In this document: positions 51,137 to 61,661 of the stretch, one piece after another
How positions within the stretch are numbered: the first letter of the stretch is position 1
How the letters are laid out: each line of letters begins with the position of its first letter
From: Haliclona indistincta
Lineage: Eukaryota; Porifera; Demospongiae; Haplosclerida; Chalinidae
Length of the DNA: 64,000 nucleotides
Direction of reading: 5' to 3'
NCBI GenBank assembly: GCA_964017065.1
Contig: OZ024791.1
Coordinates: 3,233,410-3,297,409 of the forward strand
The notes under the pieces: model-generated
Seen by the model: only the letters and a program-made list of their open reading frames with translations
Told to the model about the DNA's origin: nothing
Databases searched by the model: none
Position numbers and translations under genes: made by a program

Positions 51137-52436
51137 CTAGGGGTTTTGTGAATTCGCAGTGGGATCCCAATGGTGCACCCTTGGGGTTTTGTGAATTGGC
51201 GGTGGGACCCCAATGGTGCACCCTTGGGGTATTGTGAATTCGCGGTGGAACCCCAATGGTGCACCCTTGGGGTACCCATGGGGTTCTATGAATACGCGGT
51301 GGGACCACAATGATGCACCCTTGGGGTTTTGTGAATTCGCGGTGGAACCCCAATGGTGCACCCTTGGGGTTCTGTGAATTCGCGGTGGGACCCCAATGGT
51401 GCACCCTTGGGGTTGTGTGAATTCGTGGTGGAACCCCAATGGTGCACCCTTCGGGTTCTGTGAATTCGCGGTGTGACCCCAATGGTGCGCCCTTGGGGTT
51501 TTGTGAATTCGCGGTGGAACCCCAATGGTGCGCCCTTGGGGTTTTGTGAATTCGCGGTGGAACCCCAATGGTGCGCCCTTGCGGTTTTGTGAATGCGCTG
51601 TAGAACCCCAATGGTGCACCTTGGGGTTTTGTGAAATCGAAGTGGGACCCCAATGGTGCACCCTTGTGGTTTTGTGAAATCGCAGTGGGACCCAAATGGC
51701 GCACCCTTGTGGTTGTAAAATCGCAGTGGGACCCAAATGGTGCACCCTTGGGGTTTTGTGAAATCGCAGTGGGACCATAATGGCGCACCCTTGTGGTTGT
51801 AAAATCGCAGTGGGACCCAAATGGTGCACCCTTGGGGTTTTGTGAAATCGCAGTGGGACCCAAATGGTGCACCCTTGGGGTTTTGTGAAATTGCAGTGGG
51901 ACCCCAATGGTACACCCTTGGGGTTTTGTGAAATGGCAATGGACCCCAATGGTATACTGACTGGTGGGATGGTGGAGCATGTAGCAGGTGCAGTGTCTGG
52001 TGAGACAGTGAGGCAAGTTGTTGTTGCAGCGACTGGAGGATTGGTGGGATGTGTGGCTAGTACAGAAGTGACTATTTCTATAACAGTGCGATAAATTTAC
52101 AGAATGGGGCTAATGTTGACAGCTTACCATCTTCCAATTCACTCTCACTATCACTATCATTTTCACTGTAGGGCATCAAGGGAAACTCTATTTCCACCTG
52201 GGAACAACTTGCAGCTGTCTCTGTACTATCTATAATCACACCATTGTCTTCCATTAATGTGTTTGATTTGTTTGTGTACTTACCTTCACAGCTGTCCTCA
52301 TCAAGATCAGAGCAGGAATCTGTATAGTATCATTCATTAACTGTGGTAAAGCTTTAGACCGCCTTTTATGAATCTGCTTACCGTTCTCGGGGTATTCCCT
52401 GACATAAGAAAAGTAGTCTGCAATTAGAACACTCAT
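51137..52436 (-). CDS. Four-exon gene fragment, unknown function, fused in frame to satellite
   Basis: Not recognised by family. Reading the minus strand, exon 1 (52436-52382) starts at an ATG and encodes MSVLIADYFSYVREYPEN. Exon 2 (52319-52284) encodes SCSDLDEDSCE. Exon 3 (52220-52128) ends in the acidic stretch SENDSDSESELED. Exon 4 begins at 52077 and encodes a Thr/Pro-rich segment (about 42 codons to 51953). Donors are GTAAGC, GTAAGT and GTAAGC; acceptors are ATACAG, GTACAG and TTATAG. Introns are 62, 63 and 50 nt and all phase 1, and every junction keeps the frame. The frame is also open upstream of the ATG to 52610 (TAG at 52613-52611), so an upstream exon is possible. Past 51953 exon 4 continues in frame through satellite to a stop at 51137, giving a hypothetical 374-residue product of which about 271 residues are satellite. 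More likely the true 3' part of the gene was lost at the satellite boundary. Acidic Ser/Asp/Glu-rich composition suggests a disordered, possibly nuclear, N-terminal region. Confidence 0.55.
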
Positions 52437-52589
52437 TCGATCTTGATCGCGAGACGTCAGGGAACCTTGTTCTTGCGCACTACCAAAGAAATTCAAGGCA
52501 CGGGCGACAGCCCGTTCTCTCTCGCCAGCGATTACGCGCGCGTCTGGATTGTTGTCATGACAACGAATTCCGTACACGAAGAAACGATC

Positions 52590-52658
52590 ATGGCGACCGG
52601 ACAATTCGAGCTAGGATCTAAACAACGGTACATCATTCATGCTTCTAACTTTGCCTAA
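52590..52658 (+). CDS. Short plus-strand open frame, possible divergent first exon
   Basis: ATG in good context (GATCATGGCG) opens a 22-codon frame (MATGQFELGSKQRYIIHASN...), with a GTAAGA donor-like sequence just after its TAA. It overlaps the upstream-open part of the minus-strand gene. The combination of ATGGCG and a GC-rich surround resembles a divergent gene start, but no second exon was found. It may be chance. Confidence 0.2.
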   Translation: MATGQFELGSKQRYIIHASNFA

Positions 52659-52810
52659 AGTAAGATTATGCATTGTAGTACAGTTTAAAGTGAAAACCGC
52701 ACTTTCACCCATACGATCACTTTCCAGTTATTATTGGTTGTTTATACAATAATGCATTGTGCGGCAGGAGGTCCCTTTTGTCATGTGCGGTCACATATAT
52801 AATGAATGGA
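52659..52810. other. Short spacer, nothing recognised
   Basis: Unique sequence between the gene fragment and the AT-rich hairpins; no open frame of note. Confidence 0.5.
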
Positions 52811-53320
52811 ATAATGGTAAATAAAAAACATTGTTCCCATTGTTTATAGGCGTCATGGGAACAATTTTTTTATTTAATTTTTTTACCATTATTTTACTAT
52901 TATTTTATTATTACATATTTTTTATGTATGTGGTTCCATGTGTATTATTGATAAAATATATAATGAATAGAATAATGGTGAAAAAAAAATTAAATAAAAA
53001 ACAATGTTCCCATTGTTTATAGGCGTCATGGGAACAATGTTTTTTAATTAATTTTTTTACCATTATTTTACTATTATTTATTATTATATATTATTTATGT
53101 ATGTGGTTCCTTGTGTACTATTGATTAAAATACATAATGAATAGAATGATGGTTAAAAAAACTAAATAAAAAACATAGTTCCCATTGTTTATAGGCGTCA
53201 TGGGAACAACGTTTTTTATTTAATGTTTTTCCCATTATCTTACTATAATTATTATTATATATTTTTTATGTTTGTGGTTCCTTGTGTATTATTAAAAAAA
53301 GATATAATAATAAAAGAATG
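52811..53320. repeat. Three AT-rich tandem hairpin units (160-175 bp)
   Basis: Three tandem copies, with hairpins at 52811-52892, 52972-53066 and about 53146-53238. Each hairpin has the left arm ATAATGGT...AAATAAAAAACA.TGTTCCCAT, the shared loop TGTTTATAGGCGTC and the complementary right arm ATGGGAACA...TTACCATTAT. The linker between hairpins is also conserved (TTTATGTATGTGGTTCC, TTGTGTATTATTGAT). They look like tandemly amplified copies of a foldback MITE. Confidence 0.85.
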
Positions 53321-53359
53321 GGAAAAGAAATTGTGACCCAATTTTGGAAAACCCGACTT

Positions 53360-55235
53360 ATCGCGCAAATTAAGCTCCTTAGTCCCCAAAAAGGCTTGCA
53401 ACTTTTGCGACTTATAAGCCCCTTGGTCCTCCAAAGGGCTTACGGCTTGTGCAAGCGCTTTTCAACCAAAGGGCTTGCCACTTGTGAGCCCCTTGGTCCC
53501 CCAAAGGGCTAGCAACTTGTAAGGCGCTTGGCCCCCCAAAAGGGCTTACGGCTTGTGCAAGCGCTGTGGTCAACCAAAGGGTTTGCGACTTTTGAGCGCC
53601 TTGGTCCTCCAAAGGGCTTCCGACATGTAAGCCAAGTGTCTTACAAGTCGCACGCCCTTTGGGGCACCAAGGGGCACAAGTCGCAAGCGCTTTGGTAGAC
53701 CAAAGTGCTTGCTCAAGCCGTAAGCCCTTTGGGTGACCAAGGGGCTTACAAGTCGCAAAAGTTGCAAGCCCTTTGGGGGACCAAGGGGCTTACAAGTCGC
53801 AAAAGTCGCAAGCCCTTTGGGGGACCAAGGAGCTTACAAGTCGGACGCCCTTAGGGGGACCAAGTGTCTTACAAGTCGGAAGCCCTTGTGGGGGCCAAGG
53901 GGCTTACAAGTCGCAAAAGTTGCAAGCCCTTTTGGGGACCAAGGGGCTCACAAATCGCAAGCCTTTTGGTTGAAAAGCGCTTGCACAAGCCGTAAGCCCT
54001 TTGGGGTACCAAAGGGCTCACAAGTCTCAAAAGTTGGAAGCCCTTTGGGGAACTAAGGAGCTTAAAAGTCGCACGCTTTTTGGGGGACCAAGTGGCTTAC
54101 AAGTCGCTCGCCCTTTGGGGGACGAAGGGTCACACAAGTCGCAAGCACAAGCCGTAAGCCCTTTGGGGGGCCAAGGGGCTTATAAGTCGCAAAAGATGCA
54201 AGCCCTTTGTGGGACCAAGGGGCTTACAAGTCGCAAGCCCTTTGGGGGACCAAGGAGCGTACAAGTCGCAAAAGTCGCAAGTCCTTTGGGGCACCAAGAG
54301 GCTTACAAGTCGCACGCCCTTTGGGGGACCAAGGGGCGTACAAGTCGCTAAAGTCGCAAGCCCTTTAGGGGACCAAGGAGCTTACAAGTCGCAAAAGTAG
54401 CAAGCCCTTTGGCGGACACAGGGGCTTACAAGTCGCAAGCCCTTTGGGGGACCAATGAACTTACAAGTCGCAAAAGTCGCAAGCCGTTAGGGTGACCAAG
54501 GGGCTTACAAGTTGCTAGCCCTTTGGGGGACCAAGGGGCTTACAATTCGCAAATGTCGCAAGCCCTTTGGGGGACCAAGGGGCTTATAAGTCGCACATGT
54601 CGTAACCCCTTTAAGGGACAAAAGGGCTTACAAGTCGCAAAAGTCGCATTCCCCTTGGGGGACCATGGGGCTTACAAGTCGCAAAAGTAAGCCGCAAAAG
54701 TAGGCAGGGGACCAAGGGGCTTATGCCCCTTGCGAGTTGTAAGCCCCTTGGTCCCCCAAAGGGCTTGCGACTTTTGCAACTTGTAAGCCCCTGGTCTCAC
54801 AAATGGCTTGCGACTTTTGCGAATTGTAGGCCCCTTGGTTCCCAAAGGGCTAGCAACTTTTGCCACTTGTAAGCCCGTTGGACCCGCAAAGGGCTTACGA
54901 CATGTGCAAGCGCTTTGGTCCACAAAGGGGCTTGCGATTTGTGAGCCCCTTGGTCCCCAAAGGGCTTGCGACTTTTGCGAATTATAAGCCCATTGGTTTC
55001 CCAAAGGGTTTGCGACATTTGCGACTTGTAAGCCCCTTTGTCCCTCAAAGGGCGTGCGACTTGTAACCACTTGGTACCATAAAGTGTTGCGACTTTTGTG
55101 ACTTGCAAGCCCCTTCGTCCCCCAAAGGGCTTACGACTCGAGCAAGCGCTTTTTCCTCAAAGGGCGTTAGACTTGTAAGCCTCTAGGTCCCCCAAAGGGT
55201 TTGCGCCTTTTGCGACTTGTAAGTCCCTTGGTCCC
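53360..55235. repeat. Second tandem repeat family, 35/44-bp units, with two polarity switches
   Basis: Basic unit of about 35 bp (GCAAGCCCTTTGGGGGACCA, then AGGGGCTTACAAGTC). It is often 44 bp when GCAAAAGTC is added. Orientation is minus at about 53360-53635, plus at 53645-54720 and minus again at 54740-55235. The second switch is a hairpin: GGGGACCAAGGGGCTTA at 54705-54721 and its complement at about 54738-54754. Like the 43-bp satellite, each unit has an imperfect palindromic core (AGCCC.TTGG/CCAA.GGGCT) and a T/G-rich linker. Open frames across it are artefacts. Confidence 0.9.
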
Positions 55236-58200
55236 AAAACCACAAGGGTGCACCATTTTGGTCCCACTGCGAATTCACAAACCCAAGGGTGCACCATTGG
55301 GGTCCCAATTCACAAAACTCCAAGGGTGCACCATTGTGGCCCCTCTGCGAATTCACAAAACCCCAAGGGTGCACCATTGGGGTCCCACCGCGAATTCACA
55401 GAACCAAAAGGGTATCCCAAGGGTTCACCATTTGGGTTCCACCGCGAATTCACAAAACCCCAAGAGTGCACCATTGTGGCCCAACTTCGACTTCACAAAA
55501 CCTCAACTGTGCACCATTGTGGTCCCACTGCGACTTCACAAAACCCAAAGGGTGCACCATTCGGGTCCCACTGCGATTACACAAAACCCCAAGGGTGCAC
55601 CATTGGGGTCCTTCTGCGAGTTCACAAAACCCCAAGGCTGCACCATTGGTGTCCCATTGCATTTTCACAAAACCCCAAGGGTGCACCATTTTGGTCCCAC
55701 TGCGATTTCACAAAACCCCAAGGGTGCACCATTTTGGTCCCACCGCGAAATCACAAAACCCCAACGGTGCACCATTGTGGTCCCACTGCGAAATCACAAA
55801 ACCCAAAGGATGCACCATTGTGGTCGCACTGCGAATTCACAAAACCCCAAGGTTGGGTCCCACTTCGATTTCACAAAACCCCAGGGGTGCACCAATTGAG
55901 GTCCTACTGCGGTTTCACAAAACCCCAAGTGTGCACCATGGGGGTCCCACCGCGAATTCAAAAAACCAAAGGGTGCACCATTGGGGTCCCACCGCGTATT
56001 CATAGAACCCCAAGTGTATCCCAAGGGTGCACCATTTGGGTTCCACCGCGTATTCCCAAAACCCTAAGGTTGCACGATTGGGGTCCCACCGCGAATTCAC
56101 AAAACCCCAAGGGTGCACCATTGGGGTCCCACCGAGAATTCACAAAACCCCAAGGGTGCACCATTGGGGTCTAACCGCGAATACACAAAACCCCAAGGGT
56201 GCACCATTTGGGTCCCACGCGAATTCACAAAACCCCTAGGGTGCACCATTGGGGTCCCACCGCCAATTCACAGAACCCCAAGGGTAACCCAAGGGTGCAC
56301 CCTTGGGGTTCCACCGCGAATTCACAAAACCCCAGGGTGCATCATTGTGGTCCCACCACGTATTCATAGAACCCCATGGGTACCCCAAGGGTGCACCATT
56401 GGGGTTCCACCGCGAATTCACTATACCCCAAGGGTGCACCATTGGGGTCCCACCGCGAATTCACAAAACCCCAAGGGTGCACCATTGGGATCCCACCGCG
56501 AATTTACAAAACCCCTAGGGTGCACAATTGGGGTCCCATAGCGAATTCACAAAACCCAAGGGTGCACCATTGGGGTCCAACCGCAAATTCACAGAACCCC
56601 AATTGTATCCCAAGGGTGTACCATTTGGGTTCCACCGCGAATTCGCAAAACCCCAAGGGTGCACCATTGGGGTCCCTCCGCGAATTCACAAAACCCCAAG
56701 GGTGCACCATTGTGGTCCCACTGCGAAATCACAAAACCCAAAGGGTGCACCATTGTGGTCGCACTGCGAATTCACAAAACCCCAAGGTTGGGTCCCACTT
56801 CGATTTCACAAAACCCCAGGGGTGCACCAATTGAGGTCCTACTGCGGTTTCACAAAACCCCAAGTGTGCACCATGGGGGTCCCACCGCGAATTCAAAAAA
56901 ACCAAAGGGTGCACCATTGGGGTCCCACCGCGTATTCATAGAACCCCAAGTGTATCCCAAGGGTGCACCATTTGGGTTCCACCGCGTATTCCCAAAACCC
57001 TAAGGTTGCACAATTGGGGTCCCTCCGCGAATTCACAAAACCCCAAGGGTGCACCATTGGGGTCCCACCGAGAATTCACAAAACCCCAAGGGTGCACCAT
57101 TGGGGTCTAACCGCGAATACACAAAACCCCAAGGGTGCACCATTTGGGTTCCACGCGAATTCACAAAACTCCTAGGGTGCACCATTGGGGTCCCACCGCC
57201 AATTCACAGAACCCCAAGGGTAACCTAGGGTGCACCCTTTGGGTTCCACCGCGAATTCACAAAAACCAAGGGTGCACAATTGGGGTCCCACTGCGAATTC
57301 ACAAAACCCCTCGGGTGCACTTTGGGGTCCCACCGCTAATTCACAAAACCCCAAGGGTGCGCCATTGGGGTGCCACCGCGAATTCACAAAACCCCAAAGG
57401 TGCACCGTTGGGGTTCCACCGCGAATTCACAAAACCACAAGGGTGCACATTTGGGGTCCCACTGCGATTGCACAAAACCCCAAGGGTGCACCATTGGGGT
57501 TCCACAGCGAATTCACAAAACCCCAAGGGCGCACCATTGGGGTCCCACCGCGAATTCACACAACCCCAAGGGCGCACCATTGGGGTTCCACCGCGAATTC
57601 ACAAAACCCCAAGGGCGCACCATTGGGGTCCCACCGCGAATTCACAGAACCCGAAGGGTGCACCATTGGGGTTCCACCGCGAATTCACACTACCCCAAGG
57701 GTGCACCCTTGGGGTTCCACCGCGGATTCACAAAACCCCAGGGTGCATCATTGTGGTCCCACCGCGTATTCATAGAACCCCATGGGTACCCCAAGGGTGC
57801 ACCATTGGGGTTCCACCGCGAATTCACTATACCCCAAGGGTGCACCATTGGGGTCCCACCGCGAATTCACAAAACCCCAAGGGTGCACCATTGGGATCCC
57901 ACCGCGAATTCACAAAACCCCTAGGGTGCACAATTGGGGTCCCATAGCGAATTCACAAAACCCAAGGGTGCACCATTGGGGTCCAACCGCAAATTCACAG
58001 AACCCCAATTGTATCCCAAGGGTGTACCATTTTGGTTCCACCGCGAATTCGCAAAACCCCAAGGGTGCACCATTGGGGTCCCTCCGCGAATTCACAAAAC
58101 CCCAAGGGTGCACCATTGGGATCCCACCGCGAATTCAAAAAAACCCAAGGGTGCACCATTGGGGTCCCACAGCAAATTCATAGAACCCCAAGCGTATCCC

Positions 58201-59422
58201 AAAGGTGCAACATTTGTGTTCCACCGAGTATTCACAAAACCCCAAGGGTGCACCATTGGGGTCCCAACGCGAATTCACAAAACCCCAAGGGTGCACCATT
58301 GGGATCCCACCGCGAATTCACAAAACTCCAAAGGTGAACCGTTGGGTCCTCACCGCGAATTCACAAAACCCCAATGGTGCACCATTGCTGTCCCACCGCG
58401 AATTCACAAAACCCCAAGGGTGCACCATTGGGCTCCCACTGCGATTTCACAAAACCCAAAAGGTGCACCATTTGGGTCCCACTGCGATTTCACAAAACCA
58501 CAAGGGTGAACCTTTGGATTCCCACTGCGATTTCACAAAACCCCAAGGGTGCACCATTGGGGTTCCACAGCGAATTCACAAAACACCAAGGGCGCACCAT
58601 TGGGGTCCCACCGCAAATTCACACAACCCCAAGGGTGCACCATTGGGGTTCCACCGCGAATTCACCAAAACCCCAAGGACGCACCATTGGGGTCCCACCG
58701 CGAATTCACAGAACCCCAAGGGTGCACCATAGGGGTTCCACCGCGAATTCACAAAACCCCAAGGGTGCATCATTGTGGTCCCACCGCGAATTCACAGAAC
58801 CCCATGGGTACCCCAAGGGTGCACCATTGGGGTTCCACCGCGAATTATCAAAACCCCAAGGGTGCACCATTGGGCTCCCACCGCGAATTCACAAAACCCC
58901 AAGGGTGCACCATTGGGATCCCACCGCGAATTCACAATAGGTTGCACAATTGGGGTCCCATAGCGAATTCACAAAACCCCAAGGTGCACCATTGGGGTCC
59001 CACCGCAAATTCACAGAACCCCAAGGGTATCCCAAGGGTGTACCATTTGGGTTCCACGGCGAATTCGCAAAACCCCAAGGGTGCACCATTGGGGTCCCTC
59101 CGCGAATTCACAAAACCCCAAGGGTGCACCATTGGGGTCCCACCGCGAATTCAAAAACACCCAAGGGTGCACCATTGGGGTCCCACCGCAAATTCATAGA
59201 ACCCCAAGGGTATCCCAAGGGTGCACCAATGGGGTCCCTCCGCGTATTCACAAAACCCCAAGGGTGCACCATTGGGGTCCCAACGCGAATTCACAAAACC
59301 CCAAGGGTGCACCATTGGGGTCCCACCGCGAATTCACAAAACCCCAAGGGTGCACCATTGGGGTCTAACCGTGAATACACAAAACCCCAAGGGTGCACCA
59401 TTTGGGTCCCACGCGAATTCAC
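55236..59422 (-). repeat. 43-bp satellite array, block 4, inverted polarity
   Basis: About 93 units reading in the opposite direction to blocks 1-3 (CACCATTGGGGTCCCACCGC, then GAATTCACAAAACCCC). The junction with the 35/44-bp repeat at about 55235 reads CCCTTGGTCCC|AAAACCACAAGGG. Within it, about 56370-56720 and 57780-58120 are copies at an offset of 1406 bp. Confidence 0.96.
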
Positions 59423-59622
59423 NNNNNNNNNNNNNNNNNNNNNNNNNNNNNNNNNNNNNNNNNNNNNNNNNNNNNNNNNNNNNNNNNNNNNNNNNNNNNN
59501 NNNNNNNNNNNNNNNNNNNNNNNNNNNNNNNNNNNNNNNNNNNNNNNNNNNNNNNNNNNNNNNNNNNNNNNNNNNNNNNNNNNNNNNNNNNNNNNNNNNN
59601 NNNNNNNNNNNNNNNNNNNNNN
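59423..59622. other. Assembly gap (200 N)
   Basis: Exactly 200 N, a conventional gap length, so the true size is probably unknown. Satellite polarity differs on the two sides. Confidence 0.99.
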
Positions 59623-59945
59623 GAATGGTGCACCCTTTGGGTTTTGTGAAGTCGCCGTGGGACCACAATGGTGCACAGTTGAGGTTTTGTGAAGTCGAAG
59701 TTGGACCACAATGGTGCACTCTTGGGGTTTTGTGAATTCGCGGTGGAAGCCAAATGGTGAACCCTTGGGATACCCTTGTGGTTCTGTGAATTCGCGGTGG
59801 GACCCCAATGGTGCACCCTTGGGGTTTTGTGAATTCGCAGAGGGACCACAATGGTGCACCCTTGGAGTTTTGTGAATTGGGACCCCAATGGTGCACCCTT
59901 GGGTTTGTGAATTCGCAGTGGGACCAAAATGGTGCACCCTTGTGC
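59623..59945 (+). repeat. 43-bp satellite, short post-gap stretch
   Basis: About 7 units, plus polarity. The sequence is the reverse complement of about 55240-55570, including the rare truncated unit TTTTGTGAATTGGGACCCC, whose mirror is at 55290-55312. Confidence 0.93.
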
Positions 59946-60265
59946 TTTTGGGACCAAGGGACTTACAAGTCGCAAAAGGCGCAAACCCTTTGGGGGACCA
60001 AGAGGCTTACAAGTCTAACGCCCTTTGAGGAACAAAGCGCTTGCTCGAGTCGTAAGTCCTTTGGGGGACCAAGGGGCTCACAAATCGCAAGCCCCTTTGT
60101 GGGACCAGGGGCTTACAAGTTGCAAAAGTCGCAAGCCCTTTGGGGGACCAAGGGGCTTACAACTCGCAAGGGGCATAAGCCCCTTGGTCCCCTGCCTACT
60201 TTTGCGGCTTACTTTTGCGACTTGTAAGCCCTTTGGTCCCTTAAAGGGGTTACGACATGTGCGAC
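59946..60265 (+). repeat. 35/44-bp repeat, inverted copy
   Basis: Reverse-complement counterpart of about 54585-55235 with internal deletions. It shares rare words such as AACTCGCAAGGGGCATAAG and TAAGCCGCAAAAGTAGGCAG (as complements). Confidence 0.88.
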
Positions 60266-60268
60266 TTA
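60266..60268. other. Target-site duplication TTA, left copy
   Basis: GCGACTTA precedes the element and TTATAAGCC follows it (right copy 60927-60929). The related uninterrupted sequence GCGACTTATAAGCC is present as its complement at 54581-54594. Confidence 0.9.
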
Positions 60269-60926
60269 TACCGCGTTTACACTGCCACTTGGAGCCGTGC
60301 CAGCGCGGCACCGGCTCTCCAAAATTGTCCGTGTAAACGCGACCAAAGCGGTGCCGTGCGGGGCCAGGGTATCTGGAGCCGTGCCCGTTTTGACCCGACT
60401 TTTAAAGCGTGCTGGCTCGGCTCGGCACTGGCCCGGCACCAATTTTCTGGTAGTGTAAACGCAAAACAGCGCTGGAGCCGTGCCGTGTTGTGCTCGAGCA
60501 TGCGAATTCTTGTATCAACAACAACGTGTGTGCACCATTGCAGTGCCAAAGCACGTGTGAATCACAAGATAGCAAGCTGGACGAAGGAACAGATCTCCTA
60601 CGATGCCCAAGGTAGTCAGCAAGACGATGTCTAGACGCAAGGCATCGCCTTCCCGTCAGAGAGCTCTTAAAAGAGCTAGGAGGCTTCCTCCCGGTCAAAG
60701 AGCTCTGAAAAGAGCTAGGAGGCGATGACGCAGACAAGCAAGCGAGCTCAGGAACTAGGGATGAATCACCATATTGCAACACGTGATCTTGAGACAGGTA
60801 GTCTCCGCCTCAATGATTGCGTTGGCTCCTTTCGACCATGGTGCAGTGTAAACGCTGTCAATATCGGACCAAAAGCGGCTCCAGCTCGCCACTGGCACGG
60901 CTCCAAGTGGCAGTGTAAACGCGGTA
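60269..60926. mobile_element. 658-bp PIF/Harbinger-like non-autonomous element
   Basis: Perfect 35-bp terminal inverted repeats at 60269-60303 (starting TACCGCGTTTACACTGCC) and 60892-60926, flanked by a TTA duplication. A 3-bp TWA target is the known preference of PIF/Harbinger; no transposase is present, so the family call rests on target and ends. The word GTGTAAACGC recurs internally at about 60332, 60453 and 60846, as subterminal sites might. Near 60650-60725 is a 36-bp direct repeat (CAAAGAGCTCTGAAAAGAGC and CAGAGAGCTCTTAAAAGAGC). The middle is GC-rich and gives short open frames without similarity I recognise. Confidence 0.8.
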
Positions 60927-60929
60927 TTA

Positions 60930-61230
60930 TAAGCCCCTTGGTCCCCCAAGGGCTTGTGACATTTGCGTATTGTAGGCCCCTTGGTCCCCAAAGGGCTTGC
61001 GACTTTTGCGAATTATAAGCCCATTGGTTTCCCAAAGGTTTTGCGACATTTGCGACTTGTAAGCCCCTTTGTCCCTCAAAGGGCGTGCGACTTGTAACCA
61101 CTTGGTCCCCTAAAGTGTTGCGACTTTTGTGACTTGCAAGCCCCTTGGTCCCCCAAAGGGCTTACGACTCGAGCAAGCGCTTTGTTCCTCAAAGGGCGTT
61201 AGACTTGTAAGCCTCTTGGTCCCCCACGGC
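60930..61230 (-). repeat. 35/44-bp repeat, minus polarity
   Basis: Continues the inverted copy past the element, then matches about 54950-55200 in direct orientation almost exactly (TTATAAGCCCATTGGTTTCC, ACTCGAGCAAGCGCTTTG). It stops at CTTGGTCCCCC|ACGGCTG. Confidence 0.9.
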
Positions 61231-61661
61231 TGTTTTTGCCCAATTGAAACGTGGACACTAAGGCACGCCCCCCAGAAAAATTGAACTCCCATAGCAACGC
61301 ATAGCAACGGCACTTCCTGTCTGATCACGCTTTTGCTAAACGCGTTCTCGTGACTTTTACGTGTGTTCTGTCCTTAGAAGAGCTTCACCATGCGGTCACG
61401 CTTGAGCTTCTCTACCAGTAACAACAAGATTGACACAAATAGGATAATGTACGGCGGACTTATGACGTGACCAAGTGCGCGCTTGACAATGAACTTTCAT
61501 GACGATTTGTGGACTATCTGGATTTTTGTCGCTGAGGCAGTTTATGCTAACTTACAGGTGAGCCATTGTACTAAGTTGGTTTAGCAAAGTAACAATGAAA
61601 CTCTTTTTTTCTGATCAGTAATTTTAAATTTAAAAGTGTCTGTATTTACTTGGGTACTACT
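61231..61661. other. Single-copy island between repeat arrays
   Basis: About 430 bp of non-repetitive sequence. It contains a doubled CATAGCAACG (61289-61309), like RFX X-box half-sites, a TGACGTGA CRE-like word at 61463-61470 and the candidate exon listed separately. Confidence 0.5.
61489..61557 (+). CDS. Candidate first exon, unknown function
   Basis: ATG preceded by an in-frame TGA (at 61468-61470) opens 23 codons (MNFHDDLWTIWIFVAEAVYA...), ending exactly at a consensus donor (TTACAG|GTGAGC). The product is hydrophobic in its middle and could be a signal or membrane segment. No downstream exon is visible because satellite begins about 100 bp later. CRE-like and X-box-like words lie within 200 bp upstream. 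Confidence 0.3.

Larger units (their letters stand above)
30542..51952 (+). repeat. 43-bp satellite array, block 3
   Basis: About 480 units, plus polarity. From about 32.5 kb on, new variants become common: GTGAAATCGCAGTGGGACC (EcoRI site lost), GTGAATAAGCGGTGGG, GAATTAGCGGTGGGACCCCAA and CGGTTCGACCCCAAAGGTGC. These variants identify higher-order copies inside the block (separate entries). The array stops at about 51952 (ACCCCAATGG|TATACTG), where unique exon sequence begins. Confidence 0.97.

Noticed and set aside
51114..52016. 300-codon frame joining unique sequence (MPHCLTRHCTCYML...) to satellite
   Set aside because: It uses a different frame from the phase-consistent exon 4 and has a non-ATG start; the spliced model explains the unique part better.
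53282..55108. Open frames in the 35/44-bp repeat (peptides of the GDQGAYKSQKSQALWGTK type)
   Set aside because: They follow the repeat period and change strand with repeat polarity.
60257..60782. Open frames of 90-126 codons in the 658-bp element
   Set aside because: They overlap on both strands, begin or end in the terminal repeats and show no transposase motif; GC-rich chance frames.
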